A stretch of 64,000 bases of DNA from Coriolopsis trogii. Taxonomy: Eukaryota; Basidiomycota; Agaricomycetes; Polyporales; Polyporaceae. Position 1 is the stretch's first letter. Every line of letters begins with the position of its first letter. Under the pieces are notes generated by a model, which saw only the letters and a program-made list of their open reading frames with translations, was not told the DNA's origin and did not search any database. This document shows, piece after piece, positions 46,633 to 56,518 of the stretch. Location: positions 4,340,001 through 4,404,000 of the forward strand of contig JAHYIO010000001.1 in assembly GCA_020543525.1 (NCBI GenBank), in the 5' to 3' direction. A program made the position numbers and the translations under genes.

Positions 46633-46987
46633 ATGGCTCTCCCCGCTCTTGTCGTTTCTCGTGCTCCCGTGAGTAGCTCCATCTGAAGTCCCCTCTGTGA
46701 CCGACGCTGACGAGCACATACGTACACCAGTCAATCATCCTCTTCAGCACACTCGAGGCGGGCCTGGTCTACTTCGCCTACTCGCAGTGGAAGAAGCCCA
46801 GGTACGCGCCTCTCGTCCGATCCATGGCGAGCTCCCCGCTAACCGTGAGTTGCCTTACTGTAGCGTGATCACTGGCCCGCTCCCAACTGCGATCCCGAAA
46901 GGCTACATCGGCCGCTCGCGGTTCCAGAACCACGAGTCCCACCCCATCCATATCTCCGAAACCCTCCAGCTCCGCCACCGCCACTAG
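46633..46987 (+). CDS. Small single-pass membrane protein of unknown function
   Basis: Three exons read cleanly. Exon 1 is MALPALVVSRAP with donor GTGAGTAG. Exon 2 is SIILFSTLEAGLVYFAYSQW plus KKP, with donor GTACGCGC. Exon 3 begins VITGPLPTAIPKGYIG, and the protein ends LQLRHRH at 46987. The protein has about 75 residues, with one hydrophobic helix near residues 13-32 followed by basic residues, which suggests the C-terminal part faces the cytosol or matrix. The strong TATA box and the favourable context CACAATGGCT support a real, expressed gene. I do not recognise the family. Confidence 0.65.
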
Positions 46988-47347
46988 AGCGCCGCTCTTG
47001 GTCTGGCAGGGAGACTCGTCGCTCATCATACCCGTTCTCAACGATGGCATAATCTGGGATTAGAGGAGAGGGAGGGAGACGGAGAGGAAGGGGTTGGGCC
47101 ATACACACGAGCGGCCCCTGCACACAACAGTATCAGAGTAATATCGCCGTCGGAGGGAAGCGAGCGGCTGAGTCTGGAGGAGGGCAACAGAGCATCGGAT
47201 GCTGCTGTTTTCCGAGCTGCCTCGAGTCGCGCGCAGAAGTTTTTATTCCTTCATCTCTTGTACAGAACGCACACACACACACCTATGTATCATAGTTCCC
47301 GCACGCGAATACGAACACACAGATAAATCTCCAACACGAGAACGAGA
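46988..47347. other. Convergent 3' region
   Basis: 3' ends of the small membrane protein gene and RRP1. A short CA dinucleotide repeat (about 47269-47281) lies here. Nothing else is seen. Confidence 0.4.
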
Positions 47348-48552
47348 TCAGCTAGCATCGACTTGAGCCTTGCTTTTCCGCCGGACTTCTTCGTATTCTT
47401 CGTCCTCGTCTTCCATGTTCTCTTTCCAGAGCGCATAGAGTTTCCTCCGATTGGCGTCGCGCGTATCTGGCTCGCTCGCGACATCGAATGCTTGCTTGAG
47501 AATCATCCTACGCAGAGGGCCGCTCCTCAGAGGGCCCTCGGCCTTGGGGTCCGACGCACACGCGTTCTCCACCAGATGAGGATACATCGGGGAGGACAGG
47601 CGTGGTCGTTTCCGGCTCGGCGGCTCATCCTCCTCTGGGGCGAGCGCGGTGAGGAGCGGGTCCAAGAGGGCGGACTGGATACGTTGATACGTGATTGCTG
47701 TAGGGGTACGCGCCGCAAGGGCAAAGAATGGAGCAAGGAGTGTTGATAGAGGTGCGGGGAGCGGAGAATCTGCTGGAGGTGCACCGAGCGCCTTGTCGAG
47801 CTCCTCGAGGTAAATGTCTGCGAGGTGGTAGGCGAGGCTTGGTGGGACACGCAAATCGTCTGGACTAGTATCAGAAGCTTAGAGACGAGTTACACGGATT
47901 GGAGGGTCATTGATGCTCACCATAGTGGACCTCCGCGGCCTGACAAAATCGAGTTGTATTCCCTGCAAGAATCCGCGTCCCACTCTGCGCGCATGAGCAG
48001 CCTGAAGGATGCATTGACAAAGCGGCGGATCAACATGTAGTATTTGTCGATACTACACGTATGGGAACGCTATTGAGAGTCTCGTCAATGTGCATTGAGC
48101 AGCCTGGACGCACCGTAGTCTGTCAATAGAATTCCACTCTCTGACAGTCGACTCCCAAAAGCCGCGCAAAAAGGCTAGAGAGACGGTAATATCGGATATA
48201 GCAAGGAGTATGTCAGCAATCTCTGTAGCGAGTGCTTGCTGCACTAAAGGTTTGTCGGACATCCAAAAACCTGGGAGTATATGTGAAGGCGTGCAAGGCG
48301 CGGCCGAACATGATTTACGCACAGTAGAATACACCCTTCCAAAGCTTCGCCATCTCCGGCTTTGGCAGAGACTCTCTTGAAGGATCAGAGAGGAATGCAG
48401 CGAGGTTCTTAATGGCCTTGTCCCGTGTCTTTTTGTCTTAGAATGCATGAGCGGAGATTGCTTGCTCTGAGAGACCTGGTCGTGAGCATACCCGTTGACG
48501 CAAGATATTTGCCCATCGGTGGGCCGCTTGAGGATAAGGAATCAGATGCCAT
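47348..48552 (-). CDS. RRP1: Rrp1/Nop52-family rRNA processing protein
   Basis: Nucleolar factor for 27S pre-rRNA processing and 60S assembly. It starts MASDSLSSSGPPMGKYLAST at 48552. The N-terminal HEAT-like repeats follow: DKKTRDKAIKNLAAFLSDPS, MAKLWKGVFYC, FWMSDKPLVQQALATEIADI and FLRGFWESTVREWNSIDRLR. These are the hallmark of Nop52 (kinase-free, W-rich helices). The next exons give LDKYYMLIRRFVNASFRLL, and the last exon has PPSLAYHLADIYLEELDKAL and RKRPRLSSPMYPHLVE. It ends DANRRKLYALWKENMEDEDE and a basic tail ending QVDAS at 47348. Divergent from GCP4, with a 237-nt gap. At least four introns; small exons between 48320 and 47860 are approximate. Confidence 0.9.
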
Positions 48553-48789
48553 GTCTGTACGGACGCCTGCGGGATGGAGAGGGACAAGCTGAGGAAGGTG
48601 GTGGAACGAGAGCAAAGCTTGGATCAGACTTGGATTCACGAAACTTTTTCCGTGGTTTTCGGACCGCGCACTGAACGTGCGAGACGCGTTGCGGGAACGT
48701 TCAACGCGTCTTGCCTCACTCCCGCCATCTTCGTCGTGGTCGACTCGCATTCTCCTGCCTAGATCTCACTATATGCGCATGTGGTGCAG
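48553..48789. promoter_or_regulatory. Divergent promoter of RRP1 and the GCP4 gene
   Basis: 237 nt between the two start codons, so core promoter elements must be shared or adjacent. No TATA box is evident. Confidence 0.5.
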
Positions 48790-51202
48790 ATGATTGCTGA
48801 AGTGCTGCTCGTGCTTGCTGGCCACTCCTCTTCCCTCTTCCCCAGCGATCATTCTGTCCACCCTGCTTTCGCCCCTCTTCTTCATCCTGGCGAGGAGCAG
48901 TGTCTGGAGTCTCTCGGCCAGATTGCTCTACGATACCGCAAGATCAAACAAGCGTGTACCACGCTTGCTCGCCCATCTTCTCGCTATGTCTCAGCATTAT
49001 GTGCGACGCTTAACCAGATTCTCAAAGACGAGTATGAAGTCCTCGTTGTGGAAACAGAGGCCAAGGTGTTGAAGAGGGACAGCGCTCTTGTGGCTAGTGG
49101 GTCATTTGTTCCGCTGTCTTCACTACGTGCCGTGTTTGCGGAGTGGGACGCGCCCTTCGCGTCCCTCGAGACACTCGTGGATGAACTGCAAGCTCAAGAA
49201 CATTGGAGCCCAGGACCGCTCATTGACCTCCTCCTCACTCGTTCCCAAACTGGCATTCACCGCGTCTCCTCCATCTACTCTCGCCTCTCTGCAGCCGTGC
49301 AGCGCGTATGGCTCGCTCAGCTCCAGGCTCTTCTGATACACGGTATGTTGTCGCCCAACGATCCCCTCGCAGATAGCAAGTACGCGCTTGTGGAGGGGGC
49401 GGTCCCGTCTTGTGTCTCCGTGCAATCTCGTGGATCTATCACCTATGTTGGGCGTGCCATCGGTACTGTGAAGGCTGCCAAGTGGGAGAAGCAATTCCCT
49501 CAAGATCTCGCACGCGAGCATGCCAAGTTGCTCAACACGGTCTTGCCACAGGATCAATACGCCTTCGATCGTGTCATTGCGGACATCAGAACCGCCGTCA
49601 GTGAATGGTTGTGGCTGAATGTCTTGACGCACAAGGACGTGGACGAGGCAGTGGAATCATTGTACGTCTTCTCCATAGGCTGTTATGCGGATCTCACCTT
49701 CTGCTCAGGGCAAACTATTTCCTTCTACGAAATGGAGAGTTTGCGCTGTCGCTCATCCGTGAAATAGAGAGGCTCAAGCTGTCACGACTCACCGGAAGGT
49801 CGGTCCCCAGTACCATGATTCGTGAGCAAGACCTTCATTTAGCACTCCTGCGCGCGTCTCTGGGCACAACGGCGCAACAAGACCCATCTCTAGCCCATCT
49901 CCACTTCCGGTTACCTGCCGGACCCATTCGCCCACTACTCCCCAGTCTTGCGGGAGGTGCGACGAGAGACCTCTCGGTGTCGCTCACGAATCCTATCGAG
50001 CCAACCACGTTCGATGATCTCCTGCTCGGCACTCCACTCTTACTCTCCTACAGCGTCACCTGGCCGCTCGATCTCTTCCTCCACGCGTCAGATTTGCAAA
50101 TCTACGCCGCCATCTTCTCATATCTCTCTGCGCTTCGGAAGACACATACACGCATTCACACGTGCTGGACGGCACTGTCTAATGCACAGCGGGCACGGAG
50201 ACGATGGACAGGGCTTGGAGAGGGGGGAACTGCCGAGGACCTCGAGGCCCGGAAACAACTGCTGAGGTGTGGCTGGGGCGTCGTGCGCGAGATGAATTGG
50301 TTCCTTGACACTCTGCTGGGATATGTCATGACGGACGTTGTGGATGTCGAGTTCAGGAGACTCAAAGCACTTCTCTCCGGACGTCCGTCGGGGGGAATTG
50401 GACGGCAGATGACTGGGTCCGGATCTGCTGGGAACATAGCCACGGGTGCAGAGGGCGGGACCACCGGGCTAAACGGGACCAAGTATGGTTCCGCTTTCCA
50501 TCCCTCCCAAAGCGTCGCGTCGAATGTCTCGTCGGGGGCGCCTCCGCTCGACTTCACGACGCTGCGGGGAATACACACGACGTATCTCGAGCGGCTGCTC
50601 ACCGGGAGCCTGCTCTCGAATCCTGCGCTGACGCACATCATCCGCATGATCTTGGAGGTCTGCGAGCGATTCGCAGCGCAAGTCGAGAGATGGGGCGGGG
50701 ATGTGCTCCCCGCGCTGCTCTTTGAGGGCAGTATTGCAACACGGGACAATAAGGTCGGGGATATGGTTGCGGAGCGGTACACTATTGTTGGGGAGATTGA
50801 CGAGGTACGCTTGCGCTGCTCTCGCTAACGTCTTTGGCCTAACCGTATGTTTGCCTTCGTCCACAGACGCTGCAGGCGCTTCTCGATGCGTTCTATGAGC
50901 AGCTCTCGCTCTCGACGACACTTCAGCCATTCGCCGCAGGCGGAGACGCTACGAAATCGATGCTGTACAACGCGAGCGCGATGGTAGGCAACACCACCGG
51001 GTTCGGCTTTCACACGTTCGTTCGTACAAGGCGCGGAAAGCGACTTGAAGGGGACGAGGAGGTCCGCAGGCACGTTGAGAGGCTTCTTCTGCGCTTGGAC
51101 TTCAACGGACAGTTCTCGAAACCTGGCGCGAGGAGGCGCGGTATGCAAGGGTCGGCGAGGGGCGGAGAAGAAGACATCCTGAAGCAGGGCGGACTGGTGT
51201 AA
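48790..51202 (+). CDS. Gamma-tubulin complex component 4 (GCP4/Gfh1-like)
   Basis: Spc97/Spc98-family subunit of the gamma-tubulin ring complex. It starts MIAEVLLVLAGHSSSLF at 48790, the GCP4-type N terminus. The GRIP1 region includes LGQIALRYRKIKQACTTLAR, YVSALCATLNQILKDEYEVL, DELQAQEHWSPGPLIDLLLT and QLQALLIHGMLSPNDPLADS. Then FDRVIADIRTAVSEWLWLNV joins after a short intron to LANYFLLRNGEFALSLIREI, a family signature, and SYSVTWPLDLFLHASDLQIY. The GRIP2 region has YLSALRKTHTRIHTCWTALS and MNWFLDTLLGYVMTDVVDVE. It ends with LRLDFNGQFSKP and a basic tail at 51202. The insert between the two GRIP halves is Gly/Ser-rich. Few introns for its length, which is near 770 residues. Confidence 0.92.
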
Positions 51203-51540
51203 GCCCGGACATAAGCGGAGGCGGGAAGCGTTGGGTGGCCCGTACCCAAGCGGTCGTCGGGGGTCCAGAATCGCTTTGACTAACTGCTAAAGCGCGTTTG
51301 TTATTGGCTCACACATCACGATGAGGCACAGACAACATCGCCTAACCGGTACCCTTGTGTCCAGCAGGCGCCTGGGCTTTGTCTCTGGCCACCGGTACAA
51401 TGACGCATCCTGGGCATCTCCTCAATCTGGGCTCACGAGGCCCCTCGCATCCCCTGTCGCTTTACTATAGGCTTTATCCCTCCTCCAACCGATCTCGCTA
51501 TGGACGACTCATACTGGTTCTATCTGCTAGAGCAGAGAGG
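51203..51540. other. Intergenic region upstream of family copy 1
   Basis: Contains the GCP4 3' end and upstream sequence of the first copy of the triplicated family. No gene is supported. Confidence 0.4.
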
Positions 51541-51547
51541 TATAAAA
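51541..51547 (+). promoter_or_regulatory. TATA box of triplicated family copy 1
   Basis: TATAAAA lies about 120 nt upstream of the conserved coding frame. The probable 5' UTR intron (donor GAG|GTGCGC at about 51605, acceptor CATTCAG ending at 51668) matches the arrangement of copies 2 and 3. Confidence 0.5.
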
Positions 51548-51669
51548 GTCGGTAGGCGTGACAAAACTTAGGCACCAGTCCTATCCCAACGACCGCCCCC
51601 CGAGGTGCGCGCGACGCATCATCAGCTTCTATGTCCCCTTTGTTCTGATTGTATCCATTGTCATTCAGT

Positions 51670-52857
51670 GTGCGAGCCCAAACAGACGCCGCAGCAGTTC
51701 CCACTGGATTTGTTGTTATCGCTCAACCTCTTCCGCCCGCCGTTGTACCCGTTGAAGGTCTGCAATACTTCGCAAGCTGTACGGATGTGCAGCTACGGCG
51801 TGCCCGTACTCCTTATTCCTGCCGCCCGGGTGACTTCCTGAGAGCATTGAATGCCTGGCGTTTCTTGGAGCACCTGGACTTGGTGCGGGTAATCGGCGTG
51901 GCCGACTCCGGCCGCTATCCCCAACCAAGCCGTCCAGAAGGTCCAAGTGTAGTGGTCACCCCGGCACCTAACATGAGTGCGGTCGGCCGCCATCCCCCTG
52001 GCCGATGGCATCTCATCCAACTCCCTGACCTCAAGACGCTGCGGACACAGGACTCCCCCACCAGAATCCGTGACTTCCTCACCAATATGCGGGTTCCAAC
52101 TTCGACGTCCGTTACGATCATCGTTGACTGTGACGCGTTTCCCCTGTCAGCAGATCAGATCTTCAGTGCTATCCCTACCGACGATGGTTATGTGAACGTA
52201 CCCGCTTTAGGCGGTGTCACTACAGCTTCCGTAGAGGCCGCCTACGGTTTCTTCGTAAAAGCTCAAGGGCCTGCAGGCGATGGACGTTTCACTCTGCAGA
52301 CTCACCATCAGCAGGATCCGCGCACCATCACCGCTCGTGAAGAGCTGCTCAACTCCGCCCTTTGCTCGCTCCCTGACCTGTTGAAAGGAGAAAACGGCTT
52401 GCTTCATAAGCATCCGCTCAAGAACTTCGTGGTGGTCGGAGAGGCGGAGCACGTCTCTGCCGATACCTGGCATTGGCTCTTGCATGCGTACCCCTCCCTC
52501 CGCAAGCTCGCCGTCACGGAGACGGCTCTGGGCTCCGCCACGGAGCTGTTCGACGCGCTAGCTACCATGTCTGTGCCGAGCCGCGTCCCTTGTCCTCTCC
52601 TTCAGGAGGTACGGATCTTCGATGCCGTCCATAACAGCACGTTCAGCGAGACCGTCGCGCGGTGTCTCGCTGTCCGCGAGCGTGAGAACGTGAAGCTGGA
52701 CGTTCTGAAGTTGCAGTTGAAGTCCCTCGACGGCGGGCCTGCGCAGAAGCTGAGGGCGATCGAACAGGACTATCGTGAGTCGCTCCGGCATCTGGTGAGG
52801 GCGGTAGCAGTCTGTCTGTCTTCTGTCGGAATCGAGGAGTATGCCGTGTGTGAGTGA
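51670..52857 (+). CDS. Triplicated unassigned family, copy 1 (start codon lost)
   Basis: Intact frame of about 395 codons with the same blocks as copies 2 and 3: AQPLPPAVVPVEGLQ, the YSC motif followed by FLRALNAWRFLEHLDLVRVI, LKTLRTQDSPTRIRDFLTNM and VPTSTSVTIIVDCDAFPLSA. Later come YGFFVKAQGPAG, HPLKNFVVVGEAEHVSADTW, SATELFDALATM and CPLLQEVRIFDAVHNSTFSE, and the protein ends EEYAVCE. The style resembles the leucine-rich part of Agaricomycete F-box proteins, but no F-box precedes it. The codon aligned with the ATG of copies 2 and 3 is GTG (51670). I found no in-frame ATG in the predicted transcript before 51974. It may use non-ATG initiation or be a young pseudogene. Confidence 0.6.
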   Translation: MRAQTDAAAVPTGFVVIAQPLPPAVVPVEGLQYFASCTDVQLRRARTPYSCRPGDFLRALNAWRFLEHLDLVRVIGVADSGRYPQPSRPEGPSVVVTPAPNMSAVGRHPPGRWHLIQLPDLKTLRTQDSPTRIRDFLTNMRVPTSTSVTIIVDCDAFPLSADQIFSAIPTDDGYVNVPALGGVTTASVEAAYGFFVKAQGPAGDGRFTLQTHHQQDPRTITAREELLNSALCSLPDLLKGENGLLHKHPLKNFVVVGEAEHVSADTWHWLLHAYPSLRKLAVTETALGSATELFDALATMSVPSRVPCPLLQEVRIFDAVHNSTFSETVARCLAVRERENVKLDVLKLQLKSLDGGPAQKLRAIEQDYRESLRHLVRAVAVCLSSVGIEEYAVCE

Positions 52858-53792
52858 AGGAGAAAGCATGGGAGGATGTGGTGTAGGTCAGGACATTTAC
52901 TTTGTCGAGCAGGTCTGTGTATCCACTGTAACGAAGTGATTCGTATTTCAAACCTGACTCAATACGAGCATTCGAGACAAATGTGGCGTCTTACTTCTTC
53001 GTGAGATGGTTGCATTGAACGGAAAGAGGTCAGAGGCCTACAGCAAGGTCTGCAATCAGGGAAGAGATGCACTGAGCATGCTTGCTGTCACTACGGGAGT
53101 TGGTTGAATCCCTAAGGGATTCCAGTGACGTAATCAACCAAATAGGCAACACAAACGCCGGTCACTACCTTCTGCATCAACAACCAGTGTCGTCTGGTCT
53201 AGGCAACAATCGCAACACACCTCCACATTCTGTCTCAGACGCTGATACTGGCTCATTCTTGTATTTGAAAGAATACTCGTGTCCTTTGAAACAACGTCGG
53301 AGGCTCGCAAGCCTCAAGAACCTGCGGTCGATTGGGAGCTCGAGGAGTGCCAGAGCAGAGAATAACAATGGGCTTATCCCACGCCACACGACACATCGAC
53401 GGTAGACTGACCTCAATTAGTCGTGCGTCGGCGATTCATGGTGCGATTCTCTGACTCTTTCACCTCTTTTTGGTACTTTCCGGTTGAGAAATGTGGCCTA
53501 CTGTGATTGACCGCTGGACACCCGTACAGTTCTGCCTGTGACCAAAACTGCGGCGAGCTTTAGTCGGACAGGTTGTCTGAGACCTGCGTGACACGATCGT
53601 TGTTGGGCCAAAGTGATTGAAAGATGTCAAGATGTGGCTCTGACAGTGACGCTTGTGGCTGTTCTTGCTGGCTGACGTCCGTCGGCTTTGTCCTTGGCCG
53701 CTGCAATCTGACTGTGTGGTGTCGCGGGCCTTCCCCATAAAGATCACGTCTATGCTCGGATATGAAATTCTGTGCTTGGCCATGGACTGTAT
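52858..53792. other. Spacer between copies 1 and 2
   Basis: About 930 nt with no supported gene. The part from about 53640 resembles the region upstream of copy 3 at about 56150, showing that the duplicated unit includes upstream DNA. Confidence 0.45.
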
Positions 53793-53832
53793 GCTAAAGC
53801 ATTCCGTACAATGGGCGAAAAAGGTATATAAG
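53793..53832 (+). promoter_or_regulatory. Conserved core promoter of family copy 2
   Basis: A block shared with copy 3 (56314-56353): GCTAAAGCA, five variable bases, then (C/G)(T/C)ACAATGGGYCGAA-like sequence and TATATAAG at 53825-53832. A 5' UTR intron (CAAAG|GTATGT to TCGAAG) follows, as in copy 3. Confidence 0.6.
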
Positions 53833-53992
53833 TTCGCTCCTTACCTCGTCAGGCATCAGCACAACCATCTTTCCCCTCTGGTCTTGTGATCTGCCTGCAA
53901 AGGTATGTTGTGCATACTCATTCGGGGTATTCGCTCGGTCAAACTGACAATGACGCATTTTCTCGAAGTACCCGACGGAAATAGTCTATAAC

Positions 53993-55141
53993 ATGGATGC
54001 AAGATTTGACCCCGCGACACAGACCCGTCCCGGGTTTGTAGTCTATCGCAAAGGTCTTGCGCCCGTCATCTACCCGGTGGAGGATTTGCAGAATTGCCGG
54101 GCAACCGCGGAAGTCCAACTACAGCCTTCTTCTCTTCCCTACACTTGCAGCCTCGACAGCTTCGTGCGCGCGCTGGGAAGCTGGAATCACCTGGAACATT
54201 TAGACTTGTTTCGAGCTCTCAGCTCGGTTTATTTCTTACCCAGCTCCCCCACATTCCCTAGCAATGCTGCTGTGGCCTTCAACCCTACCCGACTCCCACT
54301 CAAGACGTTGAAAATCCAAGACACCGCGGCAAATGTTCATAACTTCCTGGCCGAAGTACAGATCCCGGTTTCTACTTCCCTAACCTTGACAATCGATTGC
54401 GACCGCTTTCCCGAGTGTGGGCTTGAAGTTATGGGTGCCATACCCATCTACGAGGAGTATCCTAACCTACCCATTCGGGATCACGTCCGGTCCGTTGCCA
54501 TCGAGACGACCAACGGGTTCCTCCTCAAAGCTACAGGCCCGGATAGCAGTACTAGTGGTGGAGTCGTTACAACGTTCACTCTACAGGTCCACGCCGCATC
54601 GGGTCCTGCCACCTCCAGCAACTCTGGAAACCTGCTCCGGTCAGCGATGCTTCTCCTCCCGGACCTGTTTAGACCCGCAACGACGGACCAGCCCCTCCCC
54701 CATCCTCTCAAAACCTTCTCGGTGATAGGCCACACACAGTGCATCTCGACCGACGAATGGTATCGGGTCCTGCGCGCGTACCCCAATCTCCAAACACTCA
54801 TCGTCATGGAGGAGGAGAGGGGAGCCCCCGTTAACCTGTTCGATGCGCTAGCGTGGGAGTCGGACACCAGGGGACCACAGGGCATGCTCTGCCCGAATCT
54901 GGCCTGCATTCATGTTCGCGGTGCTCACAGCCTGAGCCTCCAGGAGGCCGTCCACCGGTGCGCCACCGTCCGCGAGCGTAGGGGAATCAAGATCCCCTTA
55001 CTCAGGTTGACGCTGGTGTCGTCTGTAGAAGGGTTACGGTCATACCGGTACCGGTGGTGCACGAAAGTGGAGGAGGAATACAGCCAGTCAAGTGGATCGT
55101 TTGTGGGATATTTGGAAGTTAGGCTGAACTCTGAGGTCTGA
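53993..55141 (+). CDS. Triplicated unassigned family, copy 2
   Basis: Single-exon coding region of 382 residues starting MDARFDPATQTRPGFVVYRK. Blocks shared with its neighbours: VIYPVEDLQNC, YTCSLDSFVRALGSWNHLEH, LKTLKIQDTAANVHNFLAEV, QIPVSTSLTLTIDCDRFPEC and TNGFLLKATGPDSS. Further on: HPLKTFSVIGHTQCISTDEW, APVNLFDALAWESD, CPNLACIHVRGAHSLSLQEA and CATVRERRGIKIPLLRLTLV. It resembles the leucine-rich region of fungal F-box proteins. There is no F-box, signal peptide or membrane helix. Copy 2 is more diverged from copies 1 and 3 at the C terminus (ends EVRLNSEV). The ATG is well defined and the promoter has a TATA box, so it is probably expressed. Function unknown. Confidence 0.75.
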   Translation: MDARFDPATQTRPGFVVYRKGLAPVIYPVEDLQNCRATAEVQLQPSSLPYTCSLDSFVRALGSWNHLEHLDLFRALSSVYFLPSSPTFPSNAAVAFNPTRLPLKTLKIQDTAANVHNFLAEVQIPVSTSLTLTIDCDRFPECGLEVMGAIPIYEEYPNLPIRDHVRSVAIETTNGFLLKATGPDSSTSGGVVTTFTLQVHAASGPATSSNSGNLLRSAMLLLPDLFRPATTDQPLPHPLKTFSVIGHTQCISTDEWYRVLRAYPNLQTLIVMEEERGAPVNLFDALAWESDTRGPQGMLCPNLACIHVRGAHSLSLQEAVHRCATVRERRGIKIPLLRLTLVSSVEGLRSYRYRWCTKVEEEYSQSSGSFVGYLEVRLNSEV

Positions 55142-56313
55142 AAGGAGGGTTATCAGGATGTCGTAGTGGAGAGAAAGGGCTAGGGGGATGTGCAGGATTA
55201 GCGGCTTGCGGCCATAGATTGTACAGTAGTCTTTCCTTTGCGCATATAAGAGCGTGTTCATGTCGGACGGCGATTGACATCGTGTGCGATAGTTGTCCGT
55301 CGGTGGGGCCCCTTTCTCCGGTTGACTCACTTCCTGACCTGGGTTACTTACAATACAATATCGCGGTCCCTTGGTTACGAGTATCGGTCAAGTCTGTTGT
55401 AGTATGGCAGGTCCAAGCAAGTACTTCGCCTGATCCAGCGTTACTAATTATAAGTCATGGTACTGAGCGCCCACTTTTTACCACGGTTGGTTTCATTCTG
55501 CCCTTATGCTGGCCGGGCTGCGAGCGATATCCTTCTTCCTTATTTCCGCTGGGTCGAGACCCGACGTACTCGCAAGTTGTCTTGAACTCGCGCACATAAG
55601 CGACACACTGCATAAGTAGTAGTAGTCGCGAAGCCTACTACTTAGTACCGTCATCCTTACTCAACGCTCTTGCTCGCACCTCTCTTTCGCCTGCCTCCCT
55701 CGGCTTCATTGGGCTATACAGCCTATACTCAGCGAGATTATGCATACCCATCGAACTTGCTTAGCCGCTCCAGATTCATCAGTGACCGCTCAAGGTCCTG
55801 GATGGCATCGACATAGTCGACCTCATCATGGCGTTTTCACTGAAGGATGGTTTCGCTGACCACTCTTGACGCTATTGTACGCACCCCGCTATGGCATAAC
55901 ATATTCAACACGACGACGTCAAATTGCCCGCAGCTGGTCGTGTGTCCGCTATGCCGTCTCATTGTACTCCACCTATCCCTAACTCGCTTAACTCGTTCTT
56001 TCTTTTCAGGTAGAACGTGCTACGTCCGCCGGTCGCTGACGCACATATCCTCGCTGACTGACCAAAGTCAGGTTACGCTTGTGGCAGCCCATCACGGTCT
56101 TTTGAATGGGGACATTTGGTCGGTCGCCACTCCAATACACGCCAAGACGCGATTGTGACAGGGGCTCTTGTGGCCGGTGGCAGTCATCCGTGTGCTTTGT
56201 CGGTGGCCACTATAGGGCATAACATATCGTAAGCCTGCGTCTGAAAGCTAAGGCCGAGGTCCCTCAATAACTCCTCTCCTGCTTTGATTCACCTGTCTGT
56301 GCCAGGACTGCGT
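55142..56313. other. Spacer between copies 2 and 3
   Basis: About 1.2 kb with no supported gene. The last 200 nt resemble the upstream region of copy 2. Confidence 0.45.
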
Positions 56314-56353
56314 GCTAAAGCAGCTCGCACAATGGGTCGAAGAGATACATAAG
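56314..56353 (+). promoter_or_regulatory. Conserved core promoter of family copy 3
   Basis: Matches the copy 2 block (53793-53832), starting GCTAAAGCA and including CACAATGGGTCGAA. The TATA position reads ATACATAAG, a weaker box. A 5' UTR intron runs from CAAAG|GTGCGT near 56410 to CAACAG near 56505, just before the ATG at 56519. Confidence 0.55.
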
Positions 56354-56518
56354 TTCAGTCCTGATATCGACGGGCATCAACACCACCAACCCTCTTGATC
56401 TTCGCACAAAGGTGCGTACCGCTCACTATCCCGGAGCGTTTGCTCGCCGTATTGATCATAGGATTCTTCGTTCCTCCAATTTTGACGATTGCCGATTGCA
56501 ACAGACCAGTGTTCGAAC

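Noticed and set aside
47269..47281. CA dinucleotide repeat
   Set aside because: Too short and in a 3' region; of no likely function.
51203..51669. F-box domain upstream of family copy 1
   Set aside because: I looked for an LPxE-type F-box core in all frames upstream of the three copies and found none.
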